Position numbers and translations under genes: made by a program. A model generated the notes under the pieces. It saw only the letters and a program-made list of their open reading frames with translations, made no database searches and was not told where the DNA came from. A DNA stretch of 64,000 nucleotides from Setophaga petechia (taxonomy: Eukaryota > Chordata > Aves > Passeriformes > Parulidae): positions 22,525,121 to 22,589,120 of the forward strand of contig JANCRA010000004.1 of the NCBI GenBank assembly GCA_024362935.1. The letters run 5' to 3'. The first letter of the stretch is position 1. Each line of letters opens with the position of its first letter. Below, in pieces: positions 1 to 12,600 of this stretch.

Positions 1-1660
1 GAGGCTGCCTCATGCTGATTTAGATAATTCAAGCAGAGTTTCTGATCCCCAAACATTGACAGCGGCTCAGACCTCACCTGGAACAGGATCCAGTGAGGTA
101 TTACTGATTTGGTACCTACCAAAATTCTAGCGATCAATGGCTTTGTCAAAGCCTTTGCATGATTACTGCACTCTGAACATGGGTGTCATTTGAGGAATGG
201 TGTAACTGAAAGGCAAGCGTGGTATGGAGAATGTACTGCATTAATCTTTTCTTTTTTTTTTTTTCCCTTGTCTCTTGAAACAAGCTTTCCAGTGGAGGTA
301 TTTCCTTATAATAAGAAGAACCCTGAACATATGGACCATATGGTAAATCTACAGGATACTATTTAGGATTTTATTTCTAATTAAATTTTAGCAGTGTTTG
401 AGCCTAAATCTCATTATTAGTTAACAGGATTTGTCAATTAAACTTATGTACCTTGGAAACATTTTCTCCATTAAAGTACAGTCTTCATATACTCCTAATT
501 TATTAATGTATCTTGAATTTTTTTAGGGGTGTGCCTAACCAACCATATTTTTAGCAGCATTGTAAATTTATGCATTAAATTAATTCAATTAAGGGCTGTT
601 TTAATGTGTTTGGCCATCCTATCACTGATCTGAGTTTTCATTTGGTTTTGGTTCTGTCCCTTCATTAAACATTCTTTAAGAGGATTTCACTTCAGTTAGA
701 GTATTTAAATTACTGTGCAATAAATCTATTCTTTTAATGAGTTTATTCCTGTTTTAAGGTATTAATTAAAGTAGGTTGTGGAAGAAGTAGATACAGTAAA
801 TGGATAAAGTAATGTCCAGGCAAAAGGCTAAGGATTTGCTGTCATTGTACAGAATGAAAATCTTTCTGGAGACACCTTATTAATGGAAAAACCTTTCTCT
901 CTTACATGCACCAACAAGAAGTTCATTACTCGGTGAACTTCTGCTTATCAGGGATTATTAGGTCTTTTTTTCTTTTAGAGGGACTTTATCCTCTAGTAAC
1001 TAACACATCCACGTCTGTGGTATGCCTTGGTTTAACTGTGTGAAATAGTAATGGATTCAGACAGTTTAGCCCATGAATTTTCTTACTGGACAGAGTGGGA
1101 AGCTGGAAAAGTAAAGGACATCAGTGGAGTATTTCACATTCAAAGTGAAAAAAATCTTGCAAATTTAATTCACAGACTGGGAATGGAAATGTCATTGCCT
1201 CGCTTAGAGGGTTAATCACTTTCTAATTTTAACTGGCAAATTTTTTAATGACACTGTGAAATTAACAGCATTTTATTGTGTTAATTATCTGCAGGACACT
1301 ACATCATTACTTCTAATAAATGTAAATGTGATTGCCTCTCCTAGGACAATATAGAGACAAGGTGAGTTTTTATTGGCTATTTACTCGATTTCAGACAAAT
1401 TATTCCCCCCCACCCTGCTGCCATGTAATGCATATTCAATATGGTTTAGTGCACTACCTTGTCTTCTGTGAATTTTAGTCAATAAAGTATATACAGGTAT
1501 TTTAAAGGCTATTACAGCTCCTTGCTCACTCAAGATAATTTTCACTTACGGCAAAACTTACGCTAAAAGTCACATCAACTGTATTAGAACTAGGATTTAG
1601 GATTGTAGAGTTTAAGTATATCAATAATTAGATATTCAGCTTTTTTTGACAGGCTTGAAA
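1..1660. other. AT-rich single-copy DNA, possibly conserved noncoding
   Basis: No repeat family or credible coding sequence is visible. The stretch is unusually dense in homeodomain-type core motifs (TAAT, ATTA, TTAATT), notably around 560-610 and 755-770. It also has long non-repetitive segments of even composition near 1-230 and 1250-1500, of the kind seen in conserved vertebrate noncoding elements. A 9-bp inverted repeat (AGAAGTTCA at 917-925, TGAACTTCT at 934-942) lies inside. Conservation is inferred from appearance only. Confidence 0.3.
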
Positions 1661-1942
1661 TGCATACTAGCATGTGCCTCTGTCAAAACAGACAGAAGAG
1701 TGCTTTTCCAGTAGGTGTGTCACTCAGCATGCTTGATGCTGCAATATTAGGCAATGAAACAAATTACATGAGGCATTTACAAAGCTTTACAGAGAAGCAG
1801 AGGAGTGTTCTCCTTTGGCAGAAACTCTTTTCAATCAAAGATATAAGAAACTATCAGACAACAAAAAAGGCAGGTTTCAAACTCATAGTGCCCAAAATTC
1901 AGAATTCACCATTGCAAAACTACAGTCAGAGTTCTTTCCTGG

Positions 1943-2861
1943 TGTATTGGTTTGGCATGCCCTGGCTTTTGGCAGCAGGGCAGCCACAAAAGTGGCTCCT
2001 GTGAAAAGCTCCTGGAAGCTTCCACCATGTCCAGCAGAGCCAATGGCTGATGGCTCTGAAGACGGACATGCTGCTGGCCAAAACTGGGCCAATGAGAGAG
2101 GGTGGTAATGTCTCTGTCATGACACATCTAAGAAGAAAATCAAAACAAAATCACAGGGTTTTTGCTCCTAGTCAGAGAAGAGAACATGTGAGGGAAAAAA
2201 CATGGTGACACCAACCAGTGGAGAAGGAGGGAAGGAGGTGCTCCAGGCACCAGAGCCAAGATTCCTCTGAAGTGAGGAATCTTGGTGTAATGAGACCATG
2301 GGGAAGCAGCTGTGTCCCTCAGGGATCCACGGAGTTGCAGAGATCCACGCACAGCCCATGGGAATCCATGAGGGATCCACCCACAGCCTGGGGGGGAGGT
2401 GTTCAGGCTGGAGTGGGTGGATGCCTCGAGGAGGCTGTGATCCAGTGGGAGACCCAGAAGAGAGGGAGGGCCCTGCTTCCAGGCTGGAGCAGCCTCTTCT
2501 TGGAGAGCTGCACCCCATGGAAAGAGAGGCCCATGTCACAGCAGTTTTGAACAAAACCCCTATGCCCTGTCTCCCTGTGTTGCCAGTAAGAAGAAGGAAG
2601 GAACTGGGGAGAAAAAGGTACTTTAAGGGTCTATTTTACTTCTCATTATCCTTCTCTGATTTCGTTAGTAGTAAATTTTACTTTGCAACCTGAGTTGAGC
2701 TTGTTTTGCCCTTGAAGTGTTTCTCCCCGTCCTTAACTCATGAAGCCTTCATTAACTTCTGTTTCCTGTCTTCCCTGCTCAGCTGTGGCAGGGGATGGTG
2801 AGCGAGAGATGGTGAACAAGTGAGTGGATGCCTGGTGTTGGGCTGGTGTCAAACCACAACA
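1943..2861 (+). mobile_element. Solo LTR, ERVL-like endogenous retrovirus
   Basis: A 919-bp LTR flanked by an exact 5-bp target-site duplication, CCTGG at 1938-1942 and 2862-2866. It opens with TGTATTGGTTTG and closes with CAAACCACAACA, so the termini are imperfect inverted repeats with canonical TG...CA ends. A variant polyadenylation signal AGTAAA (2670-2675) is followed by a U5-like segment containing the TTGTTTTGCCC phrase that I recall from songbird LTRs. This sets the plus orientation. The middle (about 2320-2400) holds several degenerate GGATCCAC-type repeats. A 5-bp duplication fits the ERVL class. No internal retroviral sequence follows, so this is a solo LTR left by LTR-LTR recombination. 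Open frames of 110-131 codons inside it are not genes. Confidence 0.85.
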
Positions 2862-2866
2862 CCTGG

Positions 2867-5800
2867 ATATATGCTTTTCTTCACCTAATCTATCCATCTA
2901 TCTATCTAGCTATATATATATATATCCCGTTACATACCTACCCATCTAGTTACCTATCTATCCATCTGTCTGTTACAGTATGTAGGTGATCTGATTTTTA
3001 AGTGTATTTTTGCCATTACATCAAGATCCACATTCCTAATTTTTTTATGTAATGATGGAACATTTAAAGGGAAGGCCAGTATTTCCATGGCAGGATTTCA
3101 AGATTTTTTAAGATGTTTCTGAACTTTTGAATATCTATCTGATTATTCTTGCTACTGTTACTTTCAGTTTCTGTGGAGAATAGCTGGGGAAGAGAAATAA
3201 AGACAGAAACAAGAAATCTATTGATCGTAGAATAAGAGAGTGCATTGATAGCACAGACCCTAAAAGAGCTTGGTGATTTTCTGAACCATAGTCACTTCCC
3301 TCCCTAAATTTTGATCTTTAGTAATGTCCCTGAAAAATTACTCCATAATTTGGTCTCCACACTTGCTACATTGTGAGCAAAGACACCTCTGAACACAATC
3401 CTAACCAGTTTAAGATTTGACTATGCTGTCTACTAATGATACTCATGATGGCTTTATTGATTGCCTGTGATAATAGTAGCTGGTCATGAATCTTTGGTGA
3501 TCTCTTTTTTTCAGATGTCATTACATAGGCAAGCATTTCTCAAGTTGCCATGCTGTTTAGGAGGCAAGTATCCAGATGGCTTCTGGCTCACCATCGTCAG
3601 TTCTTCAGAAATAACCTCCTTAAGCCTTTTCCCCTTGAACACAACTTTAAGTGGTTGAAGGTCATGATTGTTCACTCCCAGATCGATATACCATTAAATT
3701 GTGACAGAAAGCACTACCACACTATTAAGTCTCCAGTCACACCCTCAATAATTCTGATAAAATGGTGAACTATTTTAACCTCACAATGTCTGTGAACAGT
3801 ATCTTGAAAACAGTAAAACAGCACTTAGAAAAAACCTATGGAAATCCTATCTTTCAGGTATTATTAACTTAAGTGATACACCTTGTTTGCTTTGCACCCT
3901 TGTCTGTATTAAATCAGAGCCACACACTACCACTTGAAATCAGCTTGTGAAAAGACTCAGCAGAGGCTGTTTTGCTAAGGTCTCCCAGTCCTAGCAGAAA
4001 TTCCTGTTAGTCTGAGGCTTCCTGTAACTGAACAACCCTCTTCTAAGTAAAGAAGCAATGATGTGTCTCTTTAACAGCTCAGAATATCTTGGAGTAAAGG
4101 GGGATTTCGGTGAACAAGACACCACTAAGTGGAAAAATGCCATAACTTCACTCACATGAAAAAATCTATTGTGACTGACACAAAAGGAAATGTAAATTGG
4201 TTGCATTCATTATCTCTCCCTTTCACCCCCATACTAAAATCAGCATATTGAGCAAGATATTGCAGCATATTGGACAGCCCACTGTAACTGCAGTTTATTA
4301 AAAAATTTCCCTGGAAGAGAACACAAACACTTGGCTGAAAACTTCTGATATTCCAGCAGATGACTAATAGCCCACACCTTATCTGTTTTAGCCATCAGCC
4401 CTACCTAGCCAGATCTCCCTTGATATGTTGCTGGCCTAAATGTGTGAAAAGATAGGAGACAACAAAGCTTCAGGTCAATTAAGGCTTCCCCTCATCTAGT
4501 AGTGTACCATACGTAATGAAGGAACCTAAACTCTCCTGGCTGTATCCTAGATACCATCCTAGATACTTTAATTAGGAAGAGAAACCCTGTTTTAATGGTA
4601 CTAATAACCTCATCTAATTTATCTTCAGGAGTTTTTTGGACTATAGGAAGAGGCAGTATTTAATTTAATTTGCACTTCTTTGACATTTCTAGTATTTCAG
4701 GTCATCAGTCTTTTATAACACTACCATGATGAGATTTTCTGGAGCATTCAGCCCTCCTATTAGGTAAAATACAGTTCCTCAGGAAGAGGTGAGAAGAAAG
4801 AAATCTAAAATAGCTTTGTGCAGTTCATAAAGCAGCAATAGAACACTGAATTGAGAGATGGGATAAATGCACTTTCCACTAACATGGAAGACAGTGTCAG
4901 AAAAGGTACCAGAGCTGGCCACAAGCAGAAGTTCTTCACCCTCTGTGGACATACCTTAGTGAAGAGATTGATAGAATTTTTTAATCTGAGCTCTAATCAA
5001 CATTTCAGCTCAAGGCTTTCCCTTTTTTTTTTTAATATACAATGTCTTATTTAGCACTCAAATTGACAAATGGACCCAGAATGAAGCAACTCACTTGGCA
5101 AAAAGTTAAAATATTTATGATGATTACTATGCACCATTATAGGGTTGAAATGCCTAATGCAATTGCTGGGCTTTGAATCCTCTGTACAAACCTTGCATTT
5201 AAAACTATTTAAATGAATAAAATACTAGCTTCAAGAATGCTTTGTGTCTGCCTGTATAGTAGCCTCTATACTACTTTCTGATATTCTAAATTAATTTCTA
5301 TTTTGCAAAGTCCTCTTAAAATCTCTTAGCAGGATGTCAAGTCAAGTATCTGGCATTGGATTGTTTCTACAAGGAAAGCTTTGTCGACCATATTAGCAAC
5401 CAAATCGCATAGTAGTTTGCAGCACTAGCTAATACTTCTCCAATGCATGCATAAAGCAGTTTTTAAAGGACTTGTTTACTTGTCCTTTCTTTCAATCAGC
5501 ATAAGCAGCTGATGGTGAATGAGAACTTAAAAGAGTAAGTTTATGCCACTATTTATTTACATGAAAAAGAATATGTTAAACTTGCCTAAAAAGAGAAATA
5601 TACATATGCCTGAGAACTGTCATACCAATTTAGCTAAACCAGTTTTTTTTTCAATAAGGAAAATAAAGAAACAAACTCTAAGCTCTGTCCTTATATCATA
5701 TTTCTAAAGGTTTCAGTTAATGGAAATTGCAGTTTAAAAACTTCAGTGGAATCTTAATATAAGTGGTTGTCATTGGATAATACAAGAAAAAATTACTACT

Positions 5801-6189
5801 TTCAATTCCTCAAAATTCTGTATTATTTTACAGGAAGCTTATTTCACTATTACTTGTTAGTCAGGAAATTAAAATGCCTTATTGTATCAGAAGTACTACT
5901 TTGTACCATGCATTCAAACTGTAGCACAATAGAGTCAGTACATACAAAACAATTGTGTCAGTGCTCTTTCTTCTGCAGTCATGAGTCCTCCCTCTACTTG
6001 TATCCATGCTTTATTGTAGACTTCTACATTGAGTCTTAGTCTCAAACAGATGTCACTTTCCATAAGGAAACTAAAAATAAAGTAAATAAATGGACAATGG
6101 TGACATACCATTTCATTGATGAACAAAGTCCTCCTTTGCTCAGAAGACACTATGAGTTCAAACATGGTTTTTATGATACACATACACTT
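2867..6189. other. Noncoding single-copy stretch with one simple repeat
   Basis: Apart from the tetranucleotide-like tract at 2889-2973, I recognise no repeat family, RNA gene or coding exon. Short open frames of 65-90 codons are scattered on both strands. They show no domain character and no splice-site support. Confidence 0.5.
2889..2973. repeat. Degenerate (ATCT)n / (TA)n microsatellite
   Basis: Runs of ATCT/ATCC tetranucleotides surround a short (TA)8-like core near 2911-2924, then continue as CCATCTAGTTACC-type degenerate units. The tract is interrupted and probably old. Confidence 0.85.
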
Positions 6190-6715
6190 TTGGTGCAAGG
6201 AGCCCACCTGGAGTACTGTATTTTGCTCTGGAGCCCTCAGCATAAGAAAGACACAGAACTATTGGAGATGCTCCAGAGAGGGCCATAGAAAAGATCAAAG
6301 TGATAGAGCAACTGAAAGAGTTGAGGTCATTCAGACTGAGAAACAGAAGGCTTTTGAAAGACAATACTGCAGCCCTTCAGTACTTCAAGGGCTTAAGAGA
6401 GAGACGGGCACATCCATCCTTCTTTCAGCAGGACCTGTAGTAAATTGGACAAAGGTAGAGCGGGTTTAAAGTAAAAGAGGCTAGAGTCAGAACTAGACAT
6501 AACAAAAGAATTTTTTTACAACACAATGGTGAAACAGTGAAACAGGTTGTCCAAAAAGGTGGTGGACCTTTCCCATCCCTGGAAAATTTTATGGTCAGGT
6601 TGGATGGGACTGAGCAAACTTGACCTAGTTGAAGATGTCCCTGCTGCTCACAATGGGGTTTGAACAAGATGACCTTTAAAGGTCCCTTCTAACCCAAACT
6701 GTTCTATCATTCTAT
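6190..6715 (+). mobile_element. CR1 LINE, 5'-truncated 3' end
   Basis: This matches the remembered avian CR1 3' region in order. It starts with a tail of the ORF2 region (GAGCCCTCAGCATAAGAAAG, then a GAGAGGGCCATAGAAAAG-like segment). The 3' UTR phrases follow: GGTTGTCCAAAAAGGTGGTGG, CATCCCTGGAAAATTTTATG, GGTTGGATGGGACTGAG and GACCTTTAAAGGTCCCTTC. It ends at an ATTCTAT unit (6709-6715), the typical short terminal repeat of CR1 in place of a poly(A) tail. It is heavily mutated and non-coding. The open frames of 63, 117 and 80 codons over this span are by-products of the repeat. The 5' boundary is approximate. Confidence 0.85.
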
Positions 6716-9668
6716 ATAGAGCCTGCTACAGCAGAACCAAATAATGATTTGACTACATAATTTGTTAGCTCCTTATATCTAAGAACTATCTGTATAGCTA
6801 TGCAAAATAACCTTCCTTTCCTCAAAAATATGAGAAAGTTTGTTTTTATTATTTTTATTGGTTAGACCAAGAATTACATTTGAGTTCTAGCATAAAAAGG
6901 TTGCTAGATCTGTATTATTTTCTTGTGTCTGAACTGTGGTAAAGTCGACCATCTCACAAAATGCAAAGCTCTGCCATGTCCAGTTGCTGAGAGACCAAAG
7001 CACCTTCTTCTTTTTTTTTTTTTTTTTTCCAGTTTTTCTGCATTGCAAGATCACAGTTGGGAAGGAAGACTATTTGCTTTTCTTGGCAGAGGGTCACCAG
7101 CTTTGTTCCTGCTGCTCTGCAATGAACTAGCAAGGATCAGGCAAAGATGTCTACTATGCTAAGATTCTCTTCTGTGTCCTTAACCTCTCCTGCTGGAATA
7201 TGATGATGGACAGCTGAACATCATCAAAAAGAAGCACAACAAACATCTCTCATTTTTTGTCAAAAAAAGAGAATAGAATGACAGCCAGCTAGGAAGATGA
7301 TACTATATCACTTATGTATAACTGAAACGTATAGAAGGGGGTTTTAGGTTTTTGAACTATTTCTTTTAAAATGGTTTTATTCAATGATACTGCTTTTCAG
7401 CTGAGTGAATTCTCATTGAACATTTCATTAACAGTAGGCAAACCTCAGTCTTTGCGATTTTGCTGTACTTCTGAAAACATTTCATGTACAAGAAAGTAGA
7501 GTTGGAGAAAATACTATATTTTTTTTTTTTTCGGGGGGGGGTCTTAAGACAGAAGCTTCCATATGCTACCCTTCCAAACTCAAAGTTCTACTCATTCTAT
7601 TCAGTCCATTGCACTTGCAATGTCACCCTGCATCTGTGTCCATAGAAAAAAAAATCTTTAAAATGAAGAATATAAGAATATACTGTATTTATTTTTTATT
7701 CAAATTTTCCCACGTTTAATTTTCTTTACATCATTTATCTCTTGATTTTTTATGTAATTTTTTTTTTTTTTTTGCATAAGAAGTGGTGCATGGAAAAAAA
7801 TTATACTGTCCTCAGCTGAATATGAAACAAGGTCTGCTTTTTATCTTGAGGCTAAAAAGAAATCCCTTTTAAAAATTATTTTTGAGATAAAAATAATTAA
7901 CATTTCATCTAGCATTCTTCTGCATTCAAAAGTATAGACTGCTGAAGGCGTTTTGTTTCACAGTCTCATCTGGCATTGCTAGACAATGTTTGAAACAGAG
8001 CATAGTTCCCTTGATATACAGTAACACTATCACCCCCTCTCCAAACTGTGAGTAGCTTCTTGTTTCTGAAAGATTAAAATAATTATTGCAGTTACCTAAA
8101 AATCTGCTGAGTCAATACTTGATTTGAATGCTGATTGGATCTCTAATGAGCTAAAAGCACATTTTGAAAATTAGATATCTCTGAGGAAAGTAATTAACAA
8201 AAAATACATAGCTGTATATACATTAGCTAAGTGCAGAACCCTAACTGGATTGATGCTGCAGCTGGGGATATCTGCAGTGTGATAATATCACCATGCCACT
8301 GTCTTTATTAGAAGTGAAAAGCCTGCGAAGAAAAGTAGGTAGATGTCTTTTACAAGTCACTGTGGTCTAACTCCTAGGGTACTTTTCTTAGCCTATCAAA
8401 AACCTAGTGTTACTTGGCAAAAATGGACATGATTAGAAATCTCAGCAGAGTGCCAGATTGGAAGTATAGTGATACAGCAGAAGTTAGGTCCAAAATTCAA
8501 TTTCCAAACTGTGAAGGAAGGATAACCTGATGTCTGTGCTACCCGGTGTTATATATGGGTGAGTTCACTTAAGAAATTATCCAAATAATCACCCCTTCCT
8601 TCATGCCAAACAAAGTCCATCCTTGCTTTTAAAAGAGCAATCAGTTCCTAACTTGCTTGCTGTGGATAAACCGAAGAGCAGTGAGTATGGAACCCAATAG
8701 TTTTGTTTAATAATGGACATTGTAGAACACACCTAGTCTACCATCTTTCAGCTTATGCGTTTTATGTAGGAACAGCATCACTTCTCTAAAATGCAGCTGT
8801 CTGGAGGCTTGAATGCAGTCCAAATGCTATAGTCTGTTAAGTTACCTATTAAAACTTCTTTTTGCTTTAGTCAGATTTGTTGCACTTCTCTGCTTTTTTT
8901 GTCTTTCTGCTACTTCCTCTTGGAAGAAGGGGAACCAGACAGACCACCATCTGGTCACTTAGTATAATCATAATATTTTGCCTTTTTCTTTTTTTTACAC
9001 CTTTCTCAATGCAGCCAAAAAAGTTTGTTGACACTTTTAAAATATTTTTTCTAATTATCTGCATTCAGTGTAAAAATGCTTGATGTTTATTGGCTCAGAA
9101 CTTTTTCCTTTCACTATGTGCTGCCTTGTAAGGTTCTGTACTTGCTATTGTATTGACTAAACACACATGTCTAATCTAAAAAGAAGATAGAAAACTTAAA
9201 GCGTCTTCTTCAAGTTAGGCAGATGTGTTAAGCAAATGTTTTGGGAATGACTGTTAATCATCTGAATGAGAAAATATGTGTGCATGAATGAAAATGCTAA
9301 TTATTTGTTGTTCACTGTTTTACTGTTTACTCTATTGAGGCAGTACAAAAAATATTATAATCTTTAAGCAACTACAAATATCATAACTTAGAATTAGTCA
9401 TATTAGAGTGTTTCCTTGAATCACTTAACAAACTGGAAATTATTCATGTGAATTTTGTAGAAATATAAATATTTATCACAGCAGGCAAAACAAGGATCTG
9501 ATTGCAAGTAATTCATTAACTAGGTCTTTTCTAAAATACTAAAGTCCTTCTCAAACAGATTGATGAGTTCTACTTTTACCTTTTTTCTTATTTGCTTCTT
9601 CTTTTTTTCTCTCATTTGAAATTTTAGTCTCAAATTTAAGCATTAGGATAACGGATTAAAATTTACAG
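6716..9668. other. AT-rich noncoding stretch with homopolymers
   Basis: The stretch holds T tracts at about 7011-7028 and 7759-7773, and a T-run joined to a G9 run at 7519-7541. The segment around 8080-8330 is even in composition and motif-rich (ATTA cores) and could be conserved. I see no coding exon. Confidence 0.4.
7519..7541. repeat. Homopolymer junction T13-C-G9
   Basis: A run of T passes through one C directly into nine G. Such paired homopolymers are slippage-prone and hard to assemble, so the exact length may be unreliable. Confidence 0.8.
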
Positions 9669-9987
9669 TGAAATGTGGATGCAGGTTCTGGAAACAGGAT
9701 GTAAGATGAAACAAACAGGACAAAAGGAGCAGGATATGTTAGCAGATGACCAGTGCAGAGTTAAGCAAACAGTAATTCAGGTAAAGGAAGGGTAGGGATG
9801 TCCATGTCTGGTGATCTGTGATGTTATTGGCTCAGCAAGAAGAATAGCGTGTTACCTTATAAGGCGATGTTTAAGGTCATTGGATGACTGCAGTGTTAAG
9901 AGGTCCTATATAAATGCCATGCTGGGCTCAATAAATCAGCTTCTGATCATCAATCAGTTGCCTCTGCGTTTTGAATCCCATATTTCA
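9669..9987 (+). mobile_element. Short solo LTR, alpharetrovirus/ERVK-like
   Basis: A candidate LTR of about 319 bp. The termini TGAAATGTGG (9669-9678) and CCATATTTCA (9978-9987) are inverted repeats matching at 9 of 10 positions, with TG...CA ends. A TATATAAA box (9907-9914) is followed only 15 bases later by AATAAA (9930-9935), which implies a very short R region like that of avian alpharetroviruses. The segment after it (ATAAATCAGCTTCTGATCAT, then CAATCAGTTGCCTCTGCG) resembles a U5 that I recall from bird LTRs. The flanks ACAG and AAAG agree at 3 of 4 bases, so no clean target duplication remains. No internal viral sequence follows. The element is ancient and non-coding. Exact ends are tentative. 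Confidence 0.65.
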
Positions 9988-12425
9988 AAAGCAGATATTC
10001 CATAAACTTCTCCTACTTCAGTATAACCATCAGTGATCTTCAAGTAATGAGTGTTTACAAGAATCACACAAACATTACAAAACTTTGTGCCATTTAACTT
10101 TGTGACCTCAATAATGAAAGACATCTGGCAGAATTTAGTGAGATAAGGGTTAATGGAAAACACAGGTACTAAAGAAAATATTTGTTCTATATGTTCCACT
10201 GATGAAAATATTCCAATGCCTGTTTCTCTGAAACAGCTGAGGAAGGTGGATATTCAGACTGCATCAGATGGAGGAGGGTGTGTGAACATCAAATTATGAG
10301 AACACTTCTTATTTTTCTGTTTTAATCATAGGAAACCCCAAAGTTAGATGTGAAATAAAAATGCAAACTAGAGTGAAACAAAACTAAATCTACAACCTGA
10401 ATGTAAAATTGAAGAAAATCAGTGCATGTAGGAAGGCTCTTGGCAATCAGATACGTTAGATGTCACCCAGAAATGTATGAAGGTGAATTAAGTTCTGCAC
10501 AGACAGAAATTATATGCATATCAGGGTTAATAGGGAAAAGCAAGCAACACTGAAGCAAGATAAGTCACTCTAAATCAGCACTATAGAGTTCTGTAAGGGT
10601 AGTAAAAGATATACAGAGAGATCTGTGTGATGACATCAGCAGAGAGGAACTTCAAAAGGCACAGCATGGTAAAGGAATTGATTGGAAAAAACCAAACTAA
10701 ACAAAACCTACCTAGGATTTAATTAAAAAATTACCTTACAGAGTGAAAAAGACAACATGTTTAGTGAAAAAACAATAGAGTTTAAAAACTGTAAAAGGGA
10801 TGTCAGGTAAAGAAAAAAACTAAGGTATCTATATGTGGATTTGAGAAGCATGTAAAAGAAAATAACTGTTGCTAGGATAACTTATTCAAAGAATGCAGGA
10901 AAATATTCAAAATACATTAGATAAAGTTTCATAGGGACAGAAATGAGGCAGTGTCAAGTAACTACAATCCTTTATTTATACAGCAACCTGCATTGCAATT
11001 GCAGCTAAAGCATTCTTTATTTCCTTTTCCAAATCAGTGTGTCTGTGTACGTGCACATGAACGTGTGACTGCACAAATCGCTTAAATGCAGAAGGCAGTG
11101 GAGCAGAACAGAGCAGCTGTTTAGAACTGCACAGCAACAAGACATGGCACTTTAGAACAGGAAGTAAAGGAGAATATGGTATCCAACTGAAGCTGCAGAA
11201 GGGATTTTATGTCAACAGAATGCAATTACTAAAACTGGAATATTTCCAGAACAATAGAACTAGCATAAGGGAATAATCGTTATTGCCTGAAATTGAATAT
11301 AGTAAAGGAGTTAGTTAGGCAGAGATAACTTGTTAAGAAAAGGGAACCAGATGAGATGGCAGAAGAAATTGGAAAGAGTTGTAAAAGGCATAGTCTCTTA
11401 ATAATGAGTGATTTCAGTTCTAAACTAGGTCATACTGATGAGTGATGGATATGAATCAAGCAGTTTTACAGATGTTAAAATGATTTGATCTTTTGTATTC
11501 TAAAGAAAGGTAAGAATTAGGGCCAAACCTTTCTGTGCTTGTTCCATCAATGAACTATGGGTGCATGAGAGAGAAAAACAGCATCTGGCTTGTAAAATAG
11601 ATATGTATCTTGCCGTAGCTATGAGTAATGCATGGATATGTGACAGTAGAGTCAGAGGCAGCATCTCTGCCAAACAGCCACAAGCTGTAAAAGTTTGTCA
11701 TTAGATTTGGAGATTATCCCTACTCACCTTCTGAATTTCTCTGTGTACATTTCAAAGAAGCAATATACAGAAAAACCAAAAAGGTTGAAGATCTGAAAAT
11801 TTTAAAGATTAATAATGACTTGCTGGTTTTCTTTGCAACATAGAAGCTAAGGCTGACTACTATAAAAACTAGAACAAAACTCAAAATGTACAGTTACTTC
11901 ATGTATCTCATAATTTAATTTCAATAGCTTTATTAATGAGTAGAGCACAGGCCAAAGTTGTCAGCTGCTTGGAATCTGAAACATCTGTGTTAATTTAATC
12001 CAGTTGAGGGCCTAGGCAGAACATCTAGCTATGTGTTTCATTCCACCTGTGCAGACAGCACTGTAAATGCACCTTTCAATGGAGTGTGCGAATAAAATGG
12101 ATTGATAATACGTGTACAGTGTTACCCTACAATACCAGAGAATAAATGTGATAATATTTGCTAACGTTGATAAGCTGTGATCTTTCTGAGTCATAAGTCA
12201 CCCTTTCCTACAATATTTTTATTGGTTTCTGTATGTTTTAATTATTTGAAATCTTACATAACTTTTATGTAAGCCATCAAAAGAAAAAAAGGAGAGAGAG
12301 AAAAGAAGTCATGAGGAAGGCAACACAGAGGGCTCCATATGAGATATTTGCCCTCATTAAACATAAATCAGCTTGAGCTCACACAATGTGGTCATGCTTA
12401 ACATATCTAAAAGAACTGTTAGAGT
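9988..12425. other. A-rich noncoding stretch
   Basis: Mostly A-rich single-copy DNA on the plus strand without recognisable repeats. The last part (about 11920-12200) has even composition, with blocks such as CACCTGTGCAGACAGCACTG and GGATTGATAATACG, and looks like a candidate conserved noncoding element. No coding exon is apparent. Confidence 0.35.
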
Positions 12426-12600
12426 TATCTGAAAGGCTTCTCAGAGAAAAAGCTATGGACATATTTTACCTGGATTTTAGCAAAAGCTTTTAATACAATT
12501 CTATATATGAATCTAATCCACCAGCTAATCACTAAATTTATTATGAGGTGAGCTACTTGACTGGATTAAACTCTGGTGTGTGAGTTGATTTGGTTTAGAC
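12426..12600 (+). mobile_element. Decayed CR1 ORF2 (reverse transcriptase) fragment
   Basis: Around 12456-12490 the plus strand translates in one frame to a phrase close to YLDFSKSF followed by a stop. CR1-type LINE reverse transcriptases carry a YLDFSKAFD motif at the corresponding place (finger/palm, containing a catalytic Asp). The upstream GAGAAAAAGCTATGGACAT segment also looks CR1-like. The frame is broken by stops and the flanks soon become unrecognisable, so this is an old fragment with uncertain edges. It could be another LINE of the same clade. Confidence 0.5.
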
